A stretch of 9,577 nt of DNA from an uncultured Phycisphaerae bacterium (GCA_913046275.1 CAJWSE010000037.1:1-9577), one strand, 5' to 3'; counted from the first letter of the stretch, positions 1-7,120 are shown. Numbers and translations are program-made. Notes: generated by a model from the sequence alone, not told the origin.

Positions 1-459
1 AACTACTTTATCGCCAATCACCAACACTGAATCTGGCCAAGAAACATCGTCTCGTTTAATTGATTGAACATCTATCTTCACAATTTCCGGTCGAATTTTA
101 TATTTTTCAAATAATATGATTGCCATTAATGCAATGGATGTATGACTGTCAGAATCGCAATGTACAACTTTTATCTCTTTCAGTGGAACCCTACTGCAAA
201 GTTGCACCGTCATAGATTCACCATCGCTACTTAAAACTCCAATTGGAAGAATGGCTAATTCCGCTGCACTTCGCTGATAGTCAATCGAAGATGCAAGAGC
301 AACATCAATCGCTTCTATTTCTAGCTGACGAATCAATTCACTTGGCACGCGTGGGATAAGTTCAATGCCATCAATACAAGAAATCCCATGGATAAGCGGT
401 GTCGCATTTAAAAAATTAACAACTCCTAATTTGATTTTTTGGTCAATAACAATGCTCAT
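1..459 (-). CDS. mqnA: Chorismate dehydratase MqnA (menaquinone futalosine pathway), 3' end cut off by window edge
   Basis: The minus strand from the ATG at 459 reads open for 153 codons to the window edge, so the C-terminal part is missing (the family is usually about 270-290 residues). The translation begins MSIVIDQKIKLGVVNFLNAT and fits the MqnA/MqnD periplasmic-binding-like fold. It has the opening G-V-V-x-x-L-N-x-x-P-L strand and loop with conserved Asn, then PSELIRQLEIEAIDVALASS where the family has its PS-LA--L--GE-DVALI segment, a C-S-R-V-P-L segment, D-S-D-S-H-T-S, and near the edge DSVLVIGDKVV, which corresponds to the MqnA D-A-x-L-x-I-G-D motif. MqnA dehydrates chorismate to 3-enolpyruvyl-benzoate, the first committed step of the futalosine route. 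MqnD is the related alternative, but the IGD segment and the N-terminus favour MqnA. Two earlier ATGs (465-470) are out of frame and soon stop. There is no strong ribosome binding site. Recognised by eye, without a database search. Confidence 0.82.
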   Translation of the reverse strand, partial: MSIVIDQKIKLGVVNFLNATPLIHGISCIDGIELIPRVPSELIRQLEIEAIDVALASSIDYQRSAAELAILPIGVLSSDGESMTVQLCSRVPLKEIKVVHCDSDSHTSIALMAIILFEKYKIRPEIVKIDVQSIKRDDVSWPDSVLVIGDKVV

Positions 460-540
460 TTGTACATCATACCGCCCTAAGGAGTAATTAAGCACCCTTT
501 CAAATCGTTATCGGTCTTAGAAACTATTTTAAATCTTTGG

Positions 541-569
541 TTAACTTCTACAAATGATTATCCGATAGT
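541..569 (+). promoter_or_regulatory. Sigma70-like promoter for the structured RNA
   Basis: TTAACT at 541-546 (4 of 6 matches to TTGACA) is separated by exactly 17 bases from GATAGT at 564-569 (4 of 6 matches to TATAAT). This predicts a start near 576, just ahead of the long inverted repeat described below. No open reading frame of note follows on this strand, so the promoter would serve an RNA gene. The match is moderate and could be chance in AT-rich DNA; the support comes from its placement. Confidence 0.35.
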
Positions 570-575
570 AAGTGT

Positions 576-746
576 GGAAAGATGTGTGTCTTCGAGCCCA
601 AGTAACTAAAGCAACACACAAGGGACCGCTTACGAACGGACCCACCTACTATGCGCGTTTCTTGGGCTCGACGACATTAATCAAAAACTCTCTCTTCTCT
701 CTCTAAAAACGCTTGTTCCCGTCACTCGTGACGGGAACCGTTTTTT
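576..746 (+). ncRNA. Candidate structured small RNA, about 170 nt, family not recognised (6S-like architecture possible)
   Basis: This non-coding stretch between mqnA and alr has strong RNA structure. TCGAGCCCAAG (592-602) is perfectly complementary to CTTGGGCTCGA (661-671). After one mismatch (T591/C672) the stem continues with TGTC (587-590) against GACA (673-676), giving a 16-bp stem with one mismatch. Inside it lies a hairpin at 622-643 (GGG-A-CCG, 8-base loop, CGG-A-CCC), leaving two unpaired flanks of 19 and 17 bases. A 17-base pyrimidine tract (688-704) follows, then a strong intrinsic terminator with seven T. A closing stem, a large symmetric bubble and an apical hairpin resemble 6S RNA in miniature, and the 3' side of the bubble contains TACTAT, similar to a -10 box. 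I saw none of the diagnostic motifs of tmRNA, SRP RNA or RNase P RNA. The plus strand is preferred because of the upstream promoter and the longer T run. The reverse strand, as a leader of mqnA, is the alternative. The 5' end is estimated. Confidence 0.55.
705..746. terminator. Strong intrinsic terminator, probably bidirectional
   Basis: A perfect 10-bp stem GTTCCCGTCA (715-724) / TGACGGGAAC (729-738) with a CTCG loop is extended by AAAAACG (705-711) pairing with CGTTTTT (739-745) across a three-base bulge. On the plus strand it ends in TTTTTT plus A, suited to ending the small RNA. On the minus strand the same hairpin lies 39 bases beyond the alr stop codon and is followed by five T, so it can also end alr transcription. 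Confidence 0.85.
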
Positions 747-784
747 ATGCACAGTATTATTTTTAATTAGTAAAAAGAATATGT

Positions 785-2005
785 TTAAGCTAATGCGCGC
801 CTATCTTTCTTTATGCAAACTACTTCTTCCTCTGATACAGAATATGTTCGAAGAACTTTCGGAGAAATTCTACTTAGAATAGCATGCGGCACCACCCTGG
901 CAACATGAGCTATTTTCTCAAGCGTTGCATGAGAAGAATCATCTGTTGATATAAGTTCAATTCCACATCCGACACCTGTCTTTGAAATATCCGTCAAATC
1001 AATAGCAATCTGATCCATGCAAACACTTCCAACAACAGGCGCATCTCCAAGCGCATTTACAAATTGGTCATCGTAGACACGAACATACGCGCCTTGCCTG
1101 TCTCCCTCAGCGCCTACTCCCATCGGATACCCGGAAGCATAACCCACTGGAACGATACCAATTGTTGAATCGCGTTTTGTTGTCCATTTACCTGAGTAGC
1201 CTACGTGCTCCCCTGCCTTGACAGATCGAACATGTGCAATTCTTGTTCGCCATGAAATAACCGGTCTTGTTCCTTGAAGTGGCGGAACGCCATTTGGTAC
1301 TACGCCTGTCCAGGCCAAGCCAACTCGAACCATATCGCGGTGCGACCAATTCCACTGAACGGTGGCTGCTGTATTGGCTTCATGAATCCGACAATTGGAA
1401 GGTAGCGGTTGCTGCAATTGCGAAATCACTCGATCAACTCTTTGATGCTGGAGAACTGTTAGCTCTTTATCATGTACAGCAGAAATAAAATGTGTCATTA
1501 TTCCTGTGAGTCGAAAAAGCTTATCAGCCAAAATTGACTCTATAAGCGAAGCGGCTTCATCGGTCGGACATCCACCGCGATGTAATCCTGTGTCAATTTT
1601 CAGTTGCACATTAATTTGCATTCTAAAATGCCTCGCCCAAGCAGCAAGTGAATCAAGATGTGCGCGATCATGAACTACAAGATGCACCACTCCTTGAGAA
1701 ATTCCATGATAAATGGGGTGGCTTGGATCTATGAAATAGACTGGCGCAAGAACAAGCAAAGGTCTAATAACGGGCACTGAAAGCAAATCACCCGCTTCTT
1801 CAGGGCTATACACTGCAAACATTTCTGCATAGTTGCTCAAGCGGGAGGCTACTCGAACTGCACCTAAACCATAGCCATCTGCTTTTACGACTGCACAAAA
1901 TCCGCACTTTTCACCGATATGTCTACGAATAGCTACACAATTCTGATCAATTGCATTTAAATCAATCTGAACCATGCTGTGTTGTAATGTTTTATACGTA
2001 TGCAT
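785..2005 (-). CDS. alr: Alanine racemase (PLP-dependent)
   Basis: The 406-residue product is a full-length alanine racemase, which interconverts L- and D-alanine in the cytoplasm to supply D-Ala for peptidoglycan. The PLP lysine is K41 in AVVKADGYGLG (usual form AVVKADAYGHG). The second catalytic base is Y270 in EHVGYSGKW, followed by the conserved VPVGYASGYP (286-294) and the VCMDQ segment (328-332) that contributes to the active site from the second domain. KIDTGLHRGG (136-145) matches the family's K-x-D-T-G-x-x-R-x-G. So both the N-terminal TIM barrel and the C-terminal beta domain are present. The start is uncertain: ATG at 2005 gives ten residues before a second Met (codon 11, 1975) that sits directly before the conserved V-x-I-D-L-x-A-I start of the family. 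Neither start has a convincing ribosome binding site. The gene is divergent from the helicase gene and ends at the bidirectional terminator at 705-746. Confidence 0.95.
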   Translation of the reverse strand: MHTYKTLQHSMVQIDLNAIDQNCVAIRRHIGEKCGFCAVVKADGYGLGAVRVASRLSNYAEMFAVYSPEEAGDLLSVPVIRPLLVLAPVYFIDPSHPIYHGISQGVVHLVVHDRAHLDSLAAWARHFRMQINVQLKIDTGLHRGGCPTDEAASLIESILADKLFRLTGIMTHFISAVHDKELTVLQHQRVDRVISQLQQPLPSNCRIHEANTAATVQWNWSHRDMVRVGLAWTGVVPNGVPPLQGTRPVISWRTRIAHVRSVKAGEHVGYSGKWTTKRDSTIGIVPVGYASGYPMGVGAEGDRQGAYVRVYDDQFVNALGDAPVVGSVCMDQIAIDLTDISKTGVGCGIELISTDDSSHATLEKIAHVARVVPHAILSRISPKVLRTYSVSEEEVVCIKKDRRALA

Positions 2006-2105
2006 CCGTGCAATTCACAATATAACCCAAAAAATCTACCAGTACTCTTATACTACACTTTTATCGTCCACTATTCGATCGCATCACCAGATCAATTGGA
2101 AACAA
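2006..2105. promoter_or_regulatory. Divergent promoter region between alr and the helicase gene
   Basis: This 100-base AT-rich spacer separates two divergent genes and must hold both promoters. A plus-strand -10-like TATACT lies at 2049-2054 and a minus-strand TATATT at 2024-2019, but neither has a good -35 at proper spacing. If the TATATT box is used, the alr leader would be only a few bases for the 2005 start, or about 37 bases for the codon-11 start. A weak GGAAA (2098-2102) precedes the helicase ATG at 2106. Confidence 0.3.
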
Positions 2106-3470
2106 ATGACTACACCTAAAATTGATCTTGAAATATTTGATACAGAACAGACATTTGCTGACATAGGGTTAAACGAATCCTTGCAAAAAGGTGTTGCTGA
2201 AGCTGGCTTCACAAACCCGACAGTTATCCAATCAAAACTTATTCCACTTGCTCTAACTGGATCAGATGTTCTTGGACAGTCAAGAACGGGATCTGGTAAA
2301 ACTGCAGCTTTTGGTCTTCCTGCACTCAATATCCTCAATGAAGAAGATGCCTATGGTGCACTCATTCTGGTTCCTACACGAGAATTGGCTATTCAAGTTG
2401 CCACAGAACTCGAACAACTAGGCAAGTACACCAATATAAAAGCTGTTCCCATTTATGGCGGCCAGAATATCAATACACAAATCAAAAAGCTAGAGAAACG
2501 GCCACAAATAATTGTAGGGACCCCGGGCCGAGTTATGGATTTGCACCAACGCGGAAATCTCCCATACGATCAAATTAAGATGGCTATTCTTGATGAAGTT
2601 GACCGCATGCTTGACATTGGTTTTCGTGATGACATCCGAAAAATCCTTGGAGGCTTACGCCAAAAACACCAAACATTATTTGTTTCAGCAACTATTTCAG
2701 ATGAGATTAATCGACTATCTAAAAAATATATGACTGATGCTAAACAACTTGATGTCACTTCCTCATCTGGAAGTTTAACAGTTGCACAAGTCACCCAAGA
2801 ATATTTGCCCGTGCAACCATGGGACAAACAGCGATTGATGTACCATTTGTTGACCCACGAAGAAGCGCCGATGACACTCATCTTCTGTAAAACAAAAGCG
2901 ACGGTTGATAAGCTCACACGTTTTCTACAAAGGAAAAAAATTGATGCTGCTGCCATTCATGGAGATTTGCAACAGAGTAAGCGCAACAGTGTGATGCAAC
3001 AATTACGTGATGGTAAACTTACTGTACTCATAGCGTCAGATTTGGCTTCGCGAGGAATAGATGTTGAGAACATCACGCACGTTGTGAATTATGATGTTCC
3101 AGAAGACCCAGAAGTATACGTCCATCGGATTGGAAGAACAGCACGGGCAGGTCGCAATGGTGTCGGATGGATGTTTGTTACACCGGAGCAAGGTCAAATG
3201 CTGACACAAATCGAAGCGCTAACAAACGTTGAAATACCCATAAAAGAATACCCAGACTTTGAGCCAGGGCCAGAACCGAAAATTGTTCGTGAACGCAAAA
3301 AACAAGAAGAAAAACGAATCGAAGAGTCACGTCAAGGAAAAAGTCGAACGAAAATTGATGTTCCAAGTGAACAAGAAGGCAAAGATGCTGCAAGTTTCCC
3401 TGGTGGGATTGTGCCAAAAGGTTTGCCAAAGAAAAGCATGGGCGGCAAAGTACGTACTCGCAGGCGATGA
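2106..3470 (+). CDS. DEAD-box ATP-dependent RNA helicase, RhlE-like, with DEVD in motif II
   Basis: The product is a 454-residue DEAD-box helicase that would unwind short RNA duplexes using ATP, for example in ribosome assembly or mRNA turnover. All core motifs are visible in order: Q motif (F17, then PTVIQ at 38-42), motif I QSRTGSGKT (58-66), Ia PTRELA (90-95), GG (118-119), Ib TPGR (139-142), motif II DEVD (163-166), motif III SAT (194-196), IV LIFCKTK (258-264), V ASDLASRGID (310-319) and VI HRIGRTARAGR (340-350). Motif II normally reads DEAD; the Ala to Val change keeps the catalytic Asp and Glu. A basic tail from about residue 385 ends GGKVRTRRR and probably binds RNA. The ATG at 2106 was chosen over the open frame reaching back to 1974, because the upstream 44 codons overlap alr, look non-coding and precede the Q-motif domain. 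The stop overlaps the next gene's start (ATGA). Assignment to RhlE rather than another subfamily is tentative. Confidence 0.93.
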   Translation: MTTPKIDLEIFDTEQTFADIGLNESLQKGVAEAGFTNPTVIQSKLIPLALTGSDVLGQSRTGSGKTAAFGLPALNILNEEDAYGALILVPTRELAIQVATELEQLGKYTNIKAVPIYGGQNINTQIKKLEKRPQIIVGTPGRVMDLHQRGNLPYDQIKMAILDEVDRMLDIGFRDDIRKILGGLRQKHQTLFVSATISDEINRLSKKYMTDAKQLDVTSSSGSLTVAQVTQEYLPVQPWDKQRLMYHLLTHEEAPMTLIFCKTKATVDKLTRFLQRKKIDAAAIHGDLQQSKRNSVMQQLRDGKLTVLIASDLASRGIDVENITHVVNYDVPEDPEVYVHRIGRTARAGRNGVGWMFVTPEQGQMLTQIEALTNVEIPIKEYPDFEPGPEPKIVRERKKQEEKRIEESRQGKSRTKIDVPSEQEGKDAASFPGGIVPKGLPKKSMGGKVRTRRR

Positions 3471-4447
3471 CTCTAATAATCTCTGAACATGTAAAACAGG
3501 CCATGCACTCTGGATATCCTGTTGTTGCATTAGAAACTGCTGTACTCACTGCTGGATTGCCAAAAACATCGTGGAGAACTCGATACGGCCATTGCCCTTC
3601 TTACATTGATGAATCTCTTCCCATCAATATTGCGCTTGCTCAAGCAATGAACACACGCATCGCAAGCAAAAATGCAATGCCAGTATGGATTGGTGTTCTA
3701 GATGGGGTTCTTCATATTGGATTGAGCCCAGATCAATTAAACAAACTAGCCCGTGATGAAGATGCAGGAAAAGTTTCCTACGCTAATATTGCAAATACCA
3801 TCAATGAAGGAAAATCGGCTGGAACGACTGTGGCCACTACATTGCTTGCGTGCAAACTTGCCTCACCAAAAAATCCAATTCGTGTTTTCGCGACAGGTGG
3901 TATCGGTGGAGTACATAAGAATTGGACGATAAATTTCGATGTGTCTGCCGATTTACTCGCGCTTGCCTCAACACCCACGTGTGTCGTAGCAAGCGGTGCG
4001 AAATCTATTCTTGATTTACACGCTACTGTTGAGTCACTTGAAACGCTCGGCGTGCCGACGCTTGGGTACAAGTGCGATAGATTCCCGCCATTTATAGAAC
4101 AGTCATCCAATAAAGACCCACATATTACAAAGACTAATTCTTCCGAAGAAATTGCAAAAATGTGCAACACACATTGGAAATCGCTCTCATTATCATCTGC
4201 GGTACTTGCCGCTGTGCCTGCCCCAGAAACAACCGCCCTTAAGCGTGGAAGCATGCAAAGTGAGCTTGCAATTGCGGAGAAATCTTGGGCCGAACAAGGA
4301 TTACCCTCAGCCACTCGGACTCCCTTTCTCTTAGATGCTTTGGCCACAGCAACAAAAGGCAACTCACTTATTGCAAATCTTGAACTCTTATGTAATAACG
4401 CATCAGTAGCAGCAGAATTATCCGTATGTTATGCCCAATTGAATTGA
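3467..4447 (+). CDS. psuG: Pseudouridine-5'-phosphate glycosidase (PsuG family)
   Basis: PsuG reversibly splits pseudouridine 5'-phosphate into uracil and ribose 5-phosphate, the second step of pseudouridine breakdown. The 326-residue product carries the family's hallmarks: VALETAVLTAG (20-30, with E23 for the catalytic Glu), GKVSYANI (101-108, K102), GTTVATT (119-125), FATGGIGGVH (141-150), FDVSADL (157-163, D158), GAKSILD (177-183, K179 for the Schiff-base Lys), LETLGVPTLGYKCDRFPPF (191-209), TPFLLD (285-290) and SLIANLELLCNNA (300-312). The stretch of about 25 residues after G30 (PKTSWRTRYGHCPSYIDESLP) is longer than the usual MPYPxN segment and looks like a small insertion beside the active site. 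The start overlaps the helicase stop by four bases (ATGA), so translation is probably coupled. The partner kinase PsuK is not in the window; it may lie elsewhere. Mapping of catalytic residues is by memory of the E. coli enzyme. Confidence 0.93.
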   Translation: MTLIISEHVKQAMHSGYPVVALETAVLTAGLPKTSWRTRYGHCPSYIDESLPINIALAQAMNTRIASKNAMPVWIGVLDGVLHIGLSPDQLNKLARDEDAGKVSYANIANTINEGKSAGTTVATTLLACKLASPKNPIRVFATGGIGGVHKNWTINFDVSADLLALASTPTCVVASGAKSILDLHATVESLETLGVPTLGYKCDRFPPFIEQSSNKDPHITKTNSSEEIAKMCNTHWKSLSLSSAVLAAVPAPETTALKRGSMQSELAIAEKSWAEQGLPSATRTPFLLDALATATKGNSLIANLELLCNNASVAAELSVCYAQLN

Positions 4448-4453
4448 TTTCGC

Positions 4454-4459
4454 TATAAT
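4454..4459 (+). promoter_or_regulatory. Perfect -10 box upstream of rho
   Basis: A consensus TATAAT sits in the 45-base gap between psuG and rho, 33 bases before the rho ATG. No clear -35 is present at 16-18 bases upstream, where the sequence is still the end of psuG. It would give a 5' leader of about 27 G-rich bases (GGGGATTTGGGGG within 4468-4480) with AGG near 4484-4486 as the only ribosome-binding-like motif. No terminator hairpin lies between psuG and rho, so read-through from the helicase operon is also possible. Confidence 0.5.
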
Positions 4460-4492
4460 GCCACCAAGGGGATTTGGGGGTTCAGGTACAAT

Positions 4493-5638
4493 ATGACAAA
4501 GACGAACCAAACTGAAACAGTTACGGGCATCCTTGATTGGGCGACTCCGCATGAGGGGCGTATTCGTCAATGGAATAATGGACCAGTAACACAGGAATCC
4601 GACCCATACGTTCCCGCAAAATTCAAAGATGAATACCCACTGCGTAATGGGCAGATGCTCACTACAAGAGAAGTTCAAAAAAAATCTAAAAATAAAAAAC
4701 CTGGAAAACCGCGGAATGTCAGACCCGTTGTCTCTGAAATTACTGCGATTGAAGGTATCAAACCTGATGAATACGCGAAGCATGTCCCATTTGAAGAGAT
4801 GACTGTTATTGATCCAAGCCCACGTATACATTTAGAATATAAAGGGTGCCCCCCTGCATGCCGCCTCATTGATTTATTCTGTCCAATTGGATTTGGAACA
4901 CGAGGACTCATTGTTGCACCGCCAAAAGCAGGGAAGACCGTACTTCTTCAAAACATAGCGCAAGGTATTCAGAATAATCACCCCGAAATTGAAGTAGTCG
5001 CACTCTTAATCGATGAACGACCTGAAGAAGTCACTGAATTTAAACGCACAGTTCCTGCCGAAGTCCTAGCCTCATCAAATGATCAAGATGTTGACGAACA
5101 TATTGAACTTGGCATCATGGCAATCGAACGAGCAAAACGGAAACTCGAAGCAGGCAGAGATGTTGTTGTACTCCTAGATTCGTTAACAAGGCTTGGCAGG
5201 GCATTCAATAACTCAAAGAAATATGCTAGTGGTGGCAGAACCATGTCGGGTGGTCTTGACTCAAAAGCACTTGAGGTTCCAAAGCAACTCTTCGGTGCTG
5301 CGCGCAACGTCGAACAACAGGGTTCACTTACTATCATCGCAAGCTGCTTAGTAGATACAGGCTCAAGAGCAGATCAAATCATATTTGAAGAATTTAAAGG
5401 TACAGGCAACATGGAACTCATTCTTGACCGTTCCATTTCCGAACAACGGCTCTTCCCAGCTATTAACCTGGCGGCTTCTGGAACACGAAAAGAAGACCTG
5501 CTCATGGGCGCAGCTGAATGCAAAACAGTTATAGCACTGCGAAGAAGGTTATTAAATATGAAACCTACCACGCAAATACAGCAACTACTTGCAGCTCTTG
5601 AACGATCAGAAACAAACGAACAACTCATAGGCGGATAA
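4493..5638 (+). CDS. rho: Transcription termination factor Rho, shortened and diverged N-terminus
   Basis: Rho is the hexameric RNA-translocating ATPase that releases untranslated transcripts from RNA polymerase. The ATPase domain is textbook: Walker A APPKAGKT (142-149), catalytic Glu in DERPEEVTEF (E175), Walker B VVVLLDS (D229), the Q-loop region SGGRTMSGG (246-254), PKQLFGAARNVEQQGSLTII (263-282), the R-loop EEFKGTGNMEL (299-309) and the arginine finger SGTRKE (R332). The protein is 381 residues against 419 in E. coli. The N-terminal helical Rho_N domain is absent. The cold-shock-like primary RNA site is barely recognisable: where E. coli has DGFGFLR, this protein reads HEGRIRQ (20-26), and a Lys-rich stretch KKSKNKKPGKPRN (63-75) follows. 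DPYV and LRNGQ (37-40, 50-54) mark the remnant of the fold. Primary RNA binding may therefore work differently. The stop overlaps the next gene's ATG (TAATG). Confidence 0.97.
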   Translation: MTKTNQTETVTGILDWATPHEGRIRQWNNGPVTQESDPYVPAKFKDEYPLRNGQMLTTREVQKKSKNKKPGKPRNVRPVVSEITAIEGIKPDEYAKHVPFEEMTVIDPSPRIHLEYKGCPPACRLIDLFCPIGFGTRGLIVAPPKAGKTVLLQNIAQGIQNNHPEIEVVALLIDERPEEVTEFKRTVPAEVLASSNDQDVDEHIELGIMAIERAKRKLEAGRDVVVLLDSLTRLGRAFNNSKKYASGGRTMSGGLDSKALEVPKQLFGAARNVEQQGSLTIIASCLVDTGSRADQIIFEEFKGTGNMELILDRSISEQRLFPAINLAASGTRKEDLLMGAAECKTVIALRRRLLNMKPTTQIQQLLAALERSETNEQLIGG

Positions 5639-7068
5639 TGGCTAAACAAACAGACCCACGTCTTATGCAGGCTATGCAACTTCTCGCGCAAGGCAATGCG
5701 AAAGATGCGGAGACAGTTTGCAGAACGGTGTTGTCGGAAAAAAAACGTGATGACCTTGCAATGGCATTACTTGCACAAGTTTGTAACTCAACCGGAAAAT
5801 ATAAAGAGGGAATGGAACTTATTAGATTAGCCATTGCAAAGAATGGTAAGCGCGCGGATTACCATGGATTGCTGGCGGATATGCTTACAACACAAGGTGA
5901 TTTCCGCAGCGCACTTCGATCCTACGACCAAGCGTTGAAATACGACCCTGGTCATCAAGGGTGCATTGCTGGAAAAGCAAATACATTTTTGCGGCTCGAT
6001 GAGATCGAAAAAGCCATCAAAATAGTTCTACCTCTAATCAAAAAAGGAAATGAACAGATCAACATTGCTATTGTGTATGCAAAGGCCCTTATTGAAAATG
6101 ATGAGCCAATCGAAGCAAGCGATGTGCTTCTACGACATTTGCCTGCAAAGAACGAGTCCCCTGAAGTAAGAAGAACGCTTTACTTCACACTTGGCAAAGC
6201 AATGGAAAAAGCAGGCGAACATAAAAGCGCATTTGAGTCCTACGAAGAAGGCAACAAGCTCTCTTATTCTGCTTTTGACCTTGACTCGCTCGTAAATCAG
6301 CACGATGCCATAATTAAAACATTTTCAAAAAGTTCCTTCCATACGCTACCAAACTCGACAATTGATAGCAGTGCCCGCGTATTCATCGTTGGCATGCTTC
6401 GTAGTGGTTCTACATTGACAGAACAGATTATTGATTCACATCCAAATGGCGCTGGCCTTGGCGAACTCGAAACACTCCCAAAAATATTGCATGAAGAAAT
6501 CAGCGACCGACCATGGGAATCGCTAAAAATTGATGAAATCAATCATATTGCAAAAAGATACATGCAAGAGTCGGCAAGCAAGCAAAACATAACAGCAGTA
6601 ATCGACAAGCAATTAGGAAATTACCAAAACCTCGGTTATATTCGTAAATTATTTCCAAATGCAAAAATTATTCATTGCACACGCGACCCCCTCTCAATGG
6701 GCCTTTCTTGCTTTGCACAAAAGTTGCCGCCTTACACCAATGCATGGGCAAGCTCACTCCATAGTATTGGACATTTTTATAATGAATATATGCGACTAAT
6801 GAGCCACTGGAATGAATTACTCGGCGATTCCATGCTAACAGTGTCGTACGAAGAACTTATTGAAAATCAAGAATCAACAACACGCAATATTCTTGAGCAT
6901 GTGGATCTTGATTTTAATCCTATGTGCTTAGAGTTTTGGAAAAATGGGCGCGCTGTACTGACACTTAGCCAAGACCAAGTCAGAAGGCCAATATACCGTT
7001 CTTCTGTGGCCAGACACGAACGATTTGGCGAGTTAATCAATCCCCTTCGAGATGCGCTTGGATTGTAG
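5638..7068 (+). CDS. TPR-repeat protein with C-terminal sulfotransferase domain
   Basis: The 476-residue product has two parts. Residues about 1-215 form tetratricopeptide helix pairs; the clearest is GDFRSALRSYDQALKYDP (87-104), and GEHKSAFESYEEGNKL (193-208) is another, suggesting a protein-binding platform. Residues about 245-476 form a PAPS-dependent sulfotransferase domain (Sulfotransfer_3 type). The 5'-phosphosulfate loop is VFIVGMLRSGSTLTEQII (248-265; usual core PRSGTTL), then VIDKQLGNY (321-329), the 3'-phosphate site FPNAKIIHCTRDPLSMGLS (339-357, R349 and S357), YEELI (404-408) and the family-typical end SQDQVRRPIYRSS (444-456). The P-loop changes (Pro to Leu, Thr to Ser) are mild, so the enzyme may still be active. 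The acceptor is unknown and cannot be read from the context. There is no signal peptide or membrane segment, so it is probably cytoplasmic. Translation is probably coupled to rho through the one-base TAATG overlap. Confidence 0.9.
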   Translation: MAKQTDPRLMQAMQLLAQGNAKDAETVCRTVLSEKKRDDLAMALLAQVCNSTGKYKEGMELIRLAIAKNGKRADYHGLLADMLTTQGDFRSALRSYDQALKYDPGHQGCIAGKANTFLRLDEIEKAIKIVLPLIKKGNEQINIAIVYAKALIENDEPIEASDVLLRHLPAKNESPEVRRTLYFTLGKAMEKAGEHKSAFESYEEGNKLSYSAFDLDSLVNQHDAIIKTFSKSSFHTLPNSTIDSSARVFIVGMLRSGSTLTEQIIDSHPNGAGLGELETLPKILHEEISDRPWESLKIDEINHIAKRYMQESASKQNITAVIDKQLGNYQNLGYIRKLFPNAKIIHCTRDPLSMGLSCFAQKLPPYTNAWASSLHSIGHFYNEYMRLMSHWNELLGDSMLTVSYEELIENQESTTRNILEHVDLDFNPMCLEFWKNGRAVLTLSQDQVRRPIYRSSVARHERFGELINPLRDALGL

Positions 7069-7089
7069 AAGCACCCTGAAATCTAAAAG

Positions 7090-7120
7090 ACAACACCCCA
7101 GTCAAAGACTGGGGTGTTGT
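7090..7120. terminator. Intrinsic terminator of PEP-CTERM gene 1, possibly shared with the sulfotransferase gene
   Basis: A perfect 13-bp stem ACAACACCCCAGT (7090-7102) / ACTGGGGTGTTGT (7108-7120) with a five-base loop lies between two converging genes. On the minus strand it is 35 bases beyond the PEP-CTERM stop and is followed by CTTTTAG, a short U tract. On the plus strand it is 21 bases beyond the sulfotransferase stop but has no T run. A second small perfect repeat, AGCTAA-AAA-TTAGCT (7128-7142), lies beside it. Confidence 0.8.

Noticed and set aside
576..746. Small RNA read as tmRNA, SRP RNA or RNase P RNA
   Set aside because: No tRNA-like end with GGTTCGA and CCA, no GGAAGGAAGCAGC-type SRP loop and no GAGGAAAGTCC-type RNase P core could be found.
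1267..1488. Plus-strand reading frame of 73 codons inside alr
   Set aside because: It lies antisense within a well-conserved alanine racemase gene and its product shows no recognisable feature.
1974..2105. Upstream extension of the helicase reading frame by 44 codons
   Set aside because: It overlaps the start of alr on the other strand, its residues do not resemble a helicase N-terminus, and the Q-motif domain fits a start at 2106.
3778..4362. Minus-strand reading frame of 194 codons opposite psuG
   Set aside because: It is a shadow of the conserved psuG coding frame; the psuG motifs prove the sense strand.
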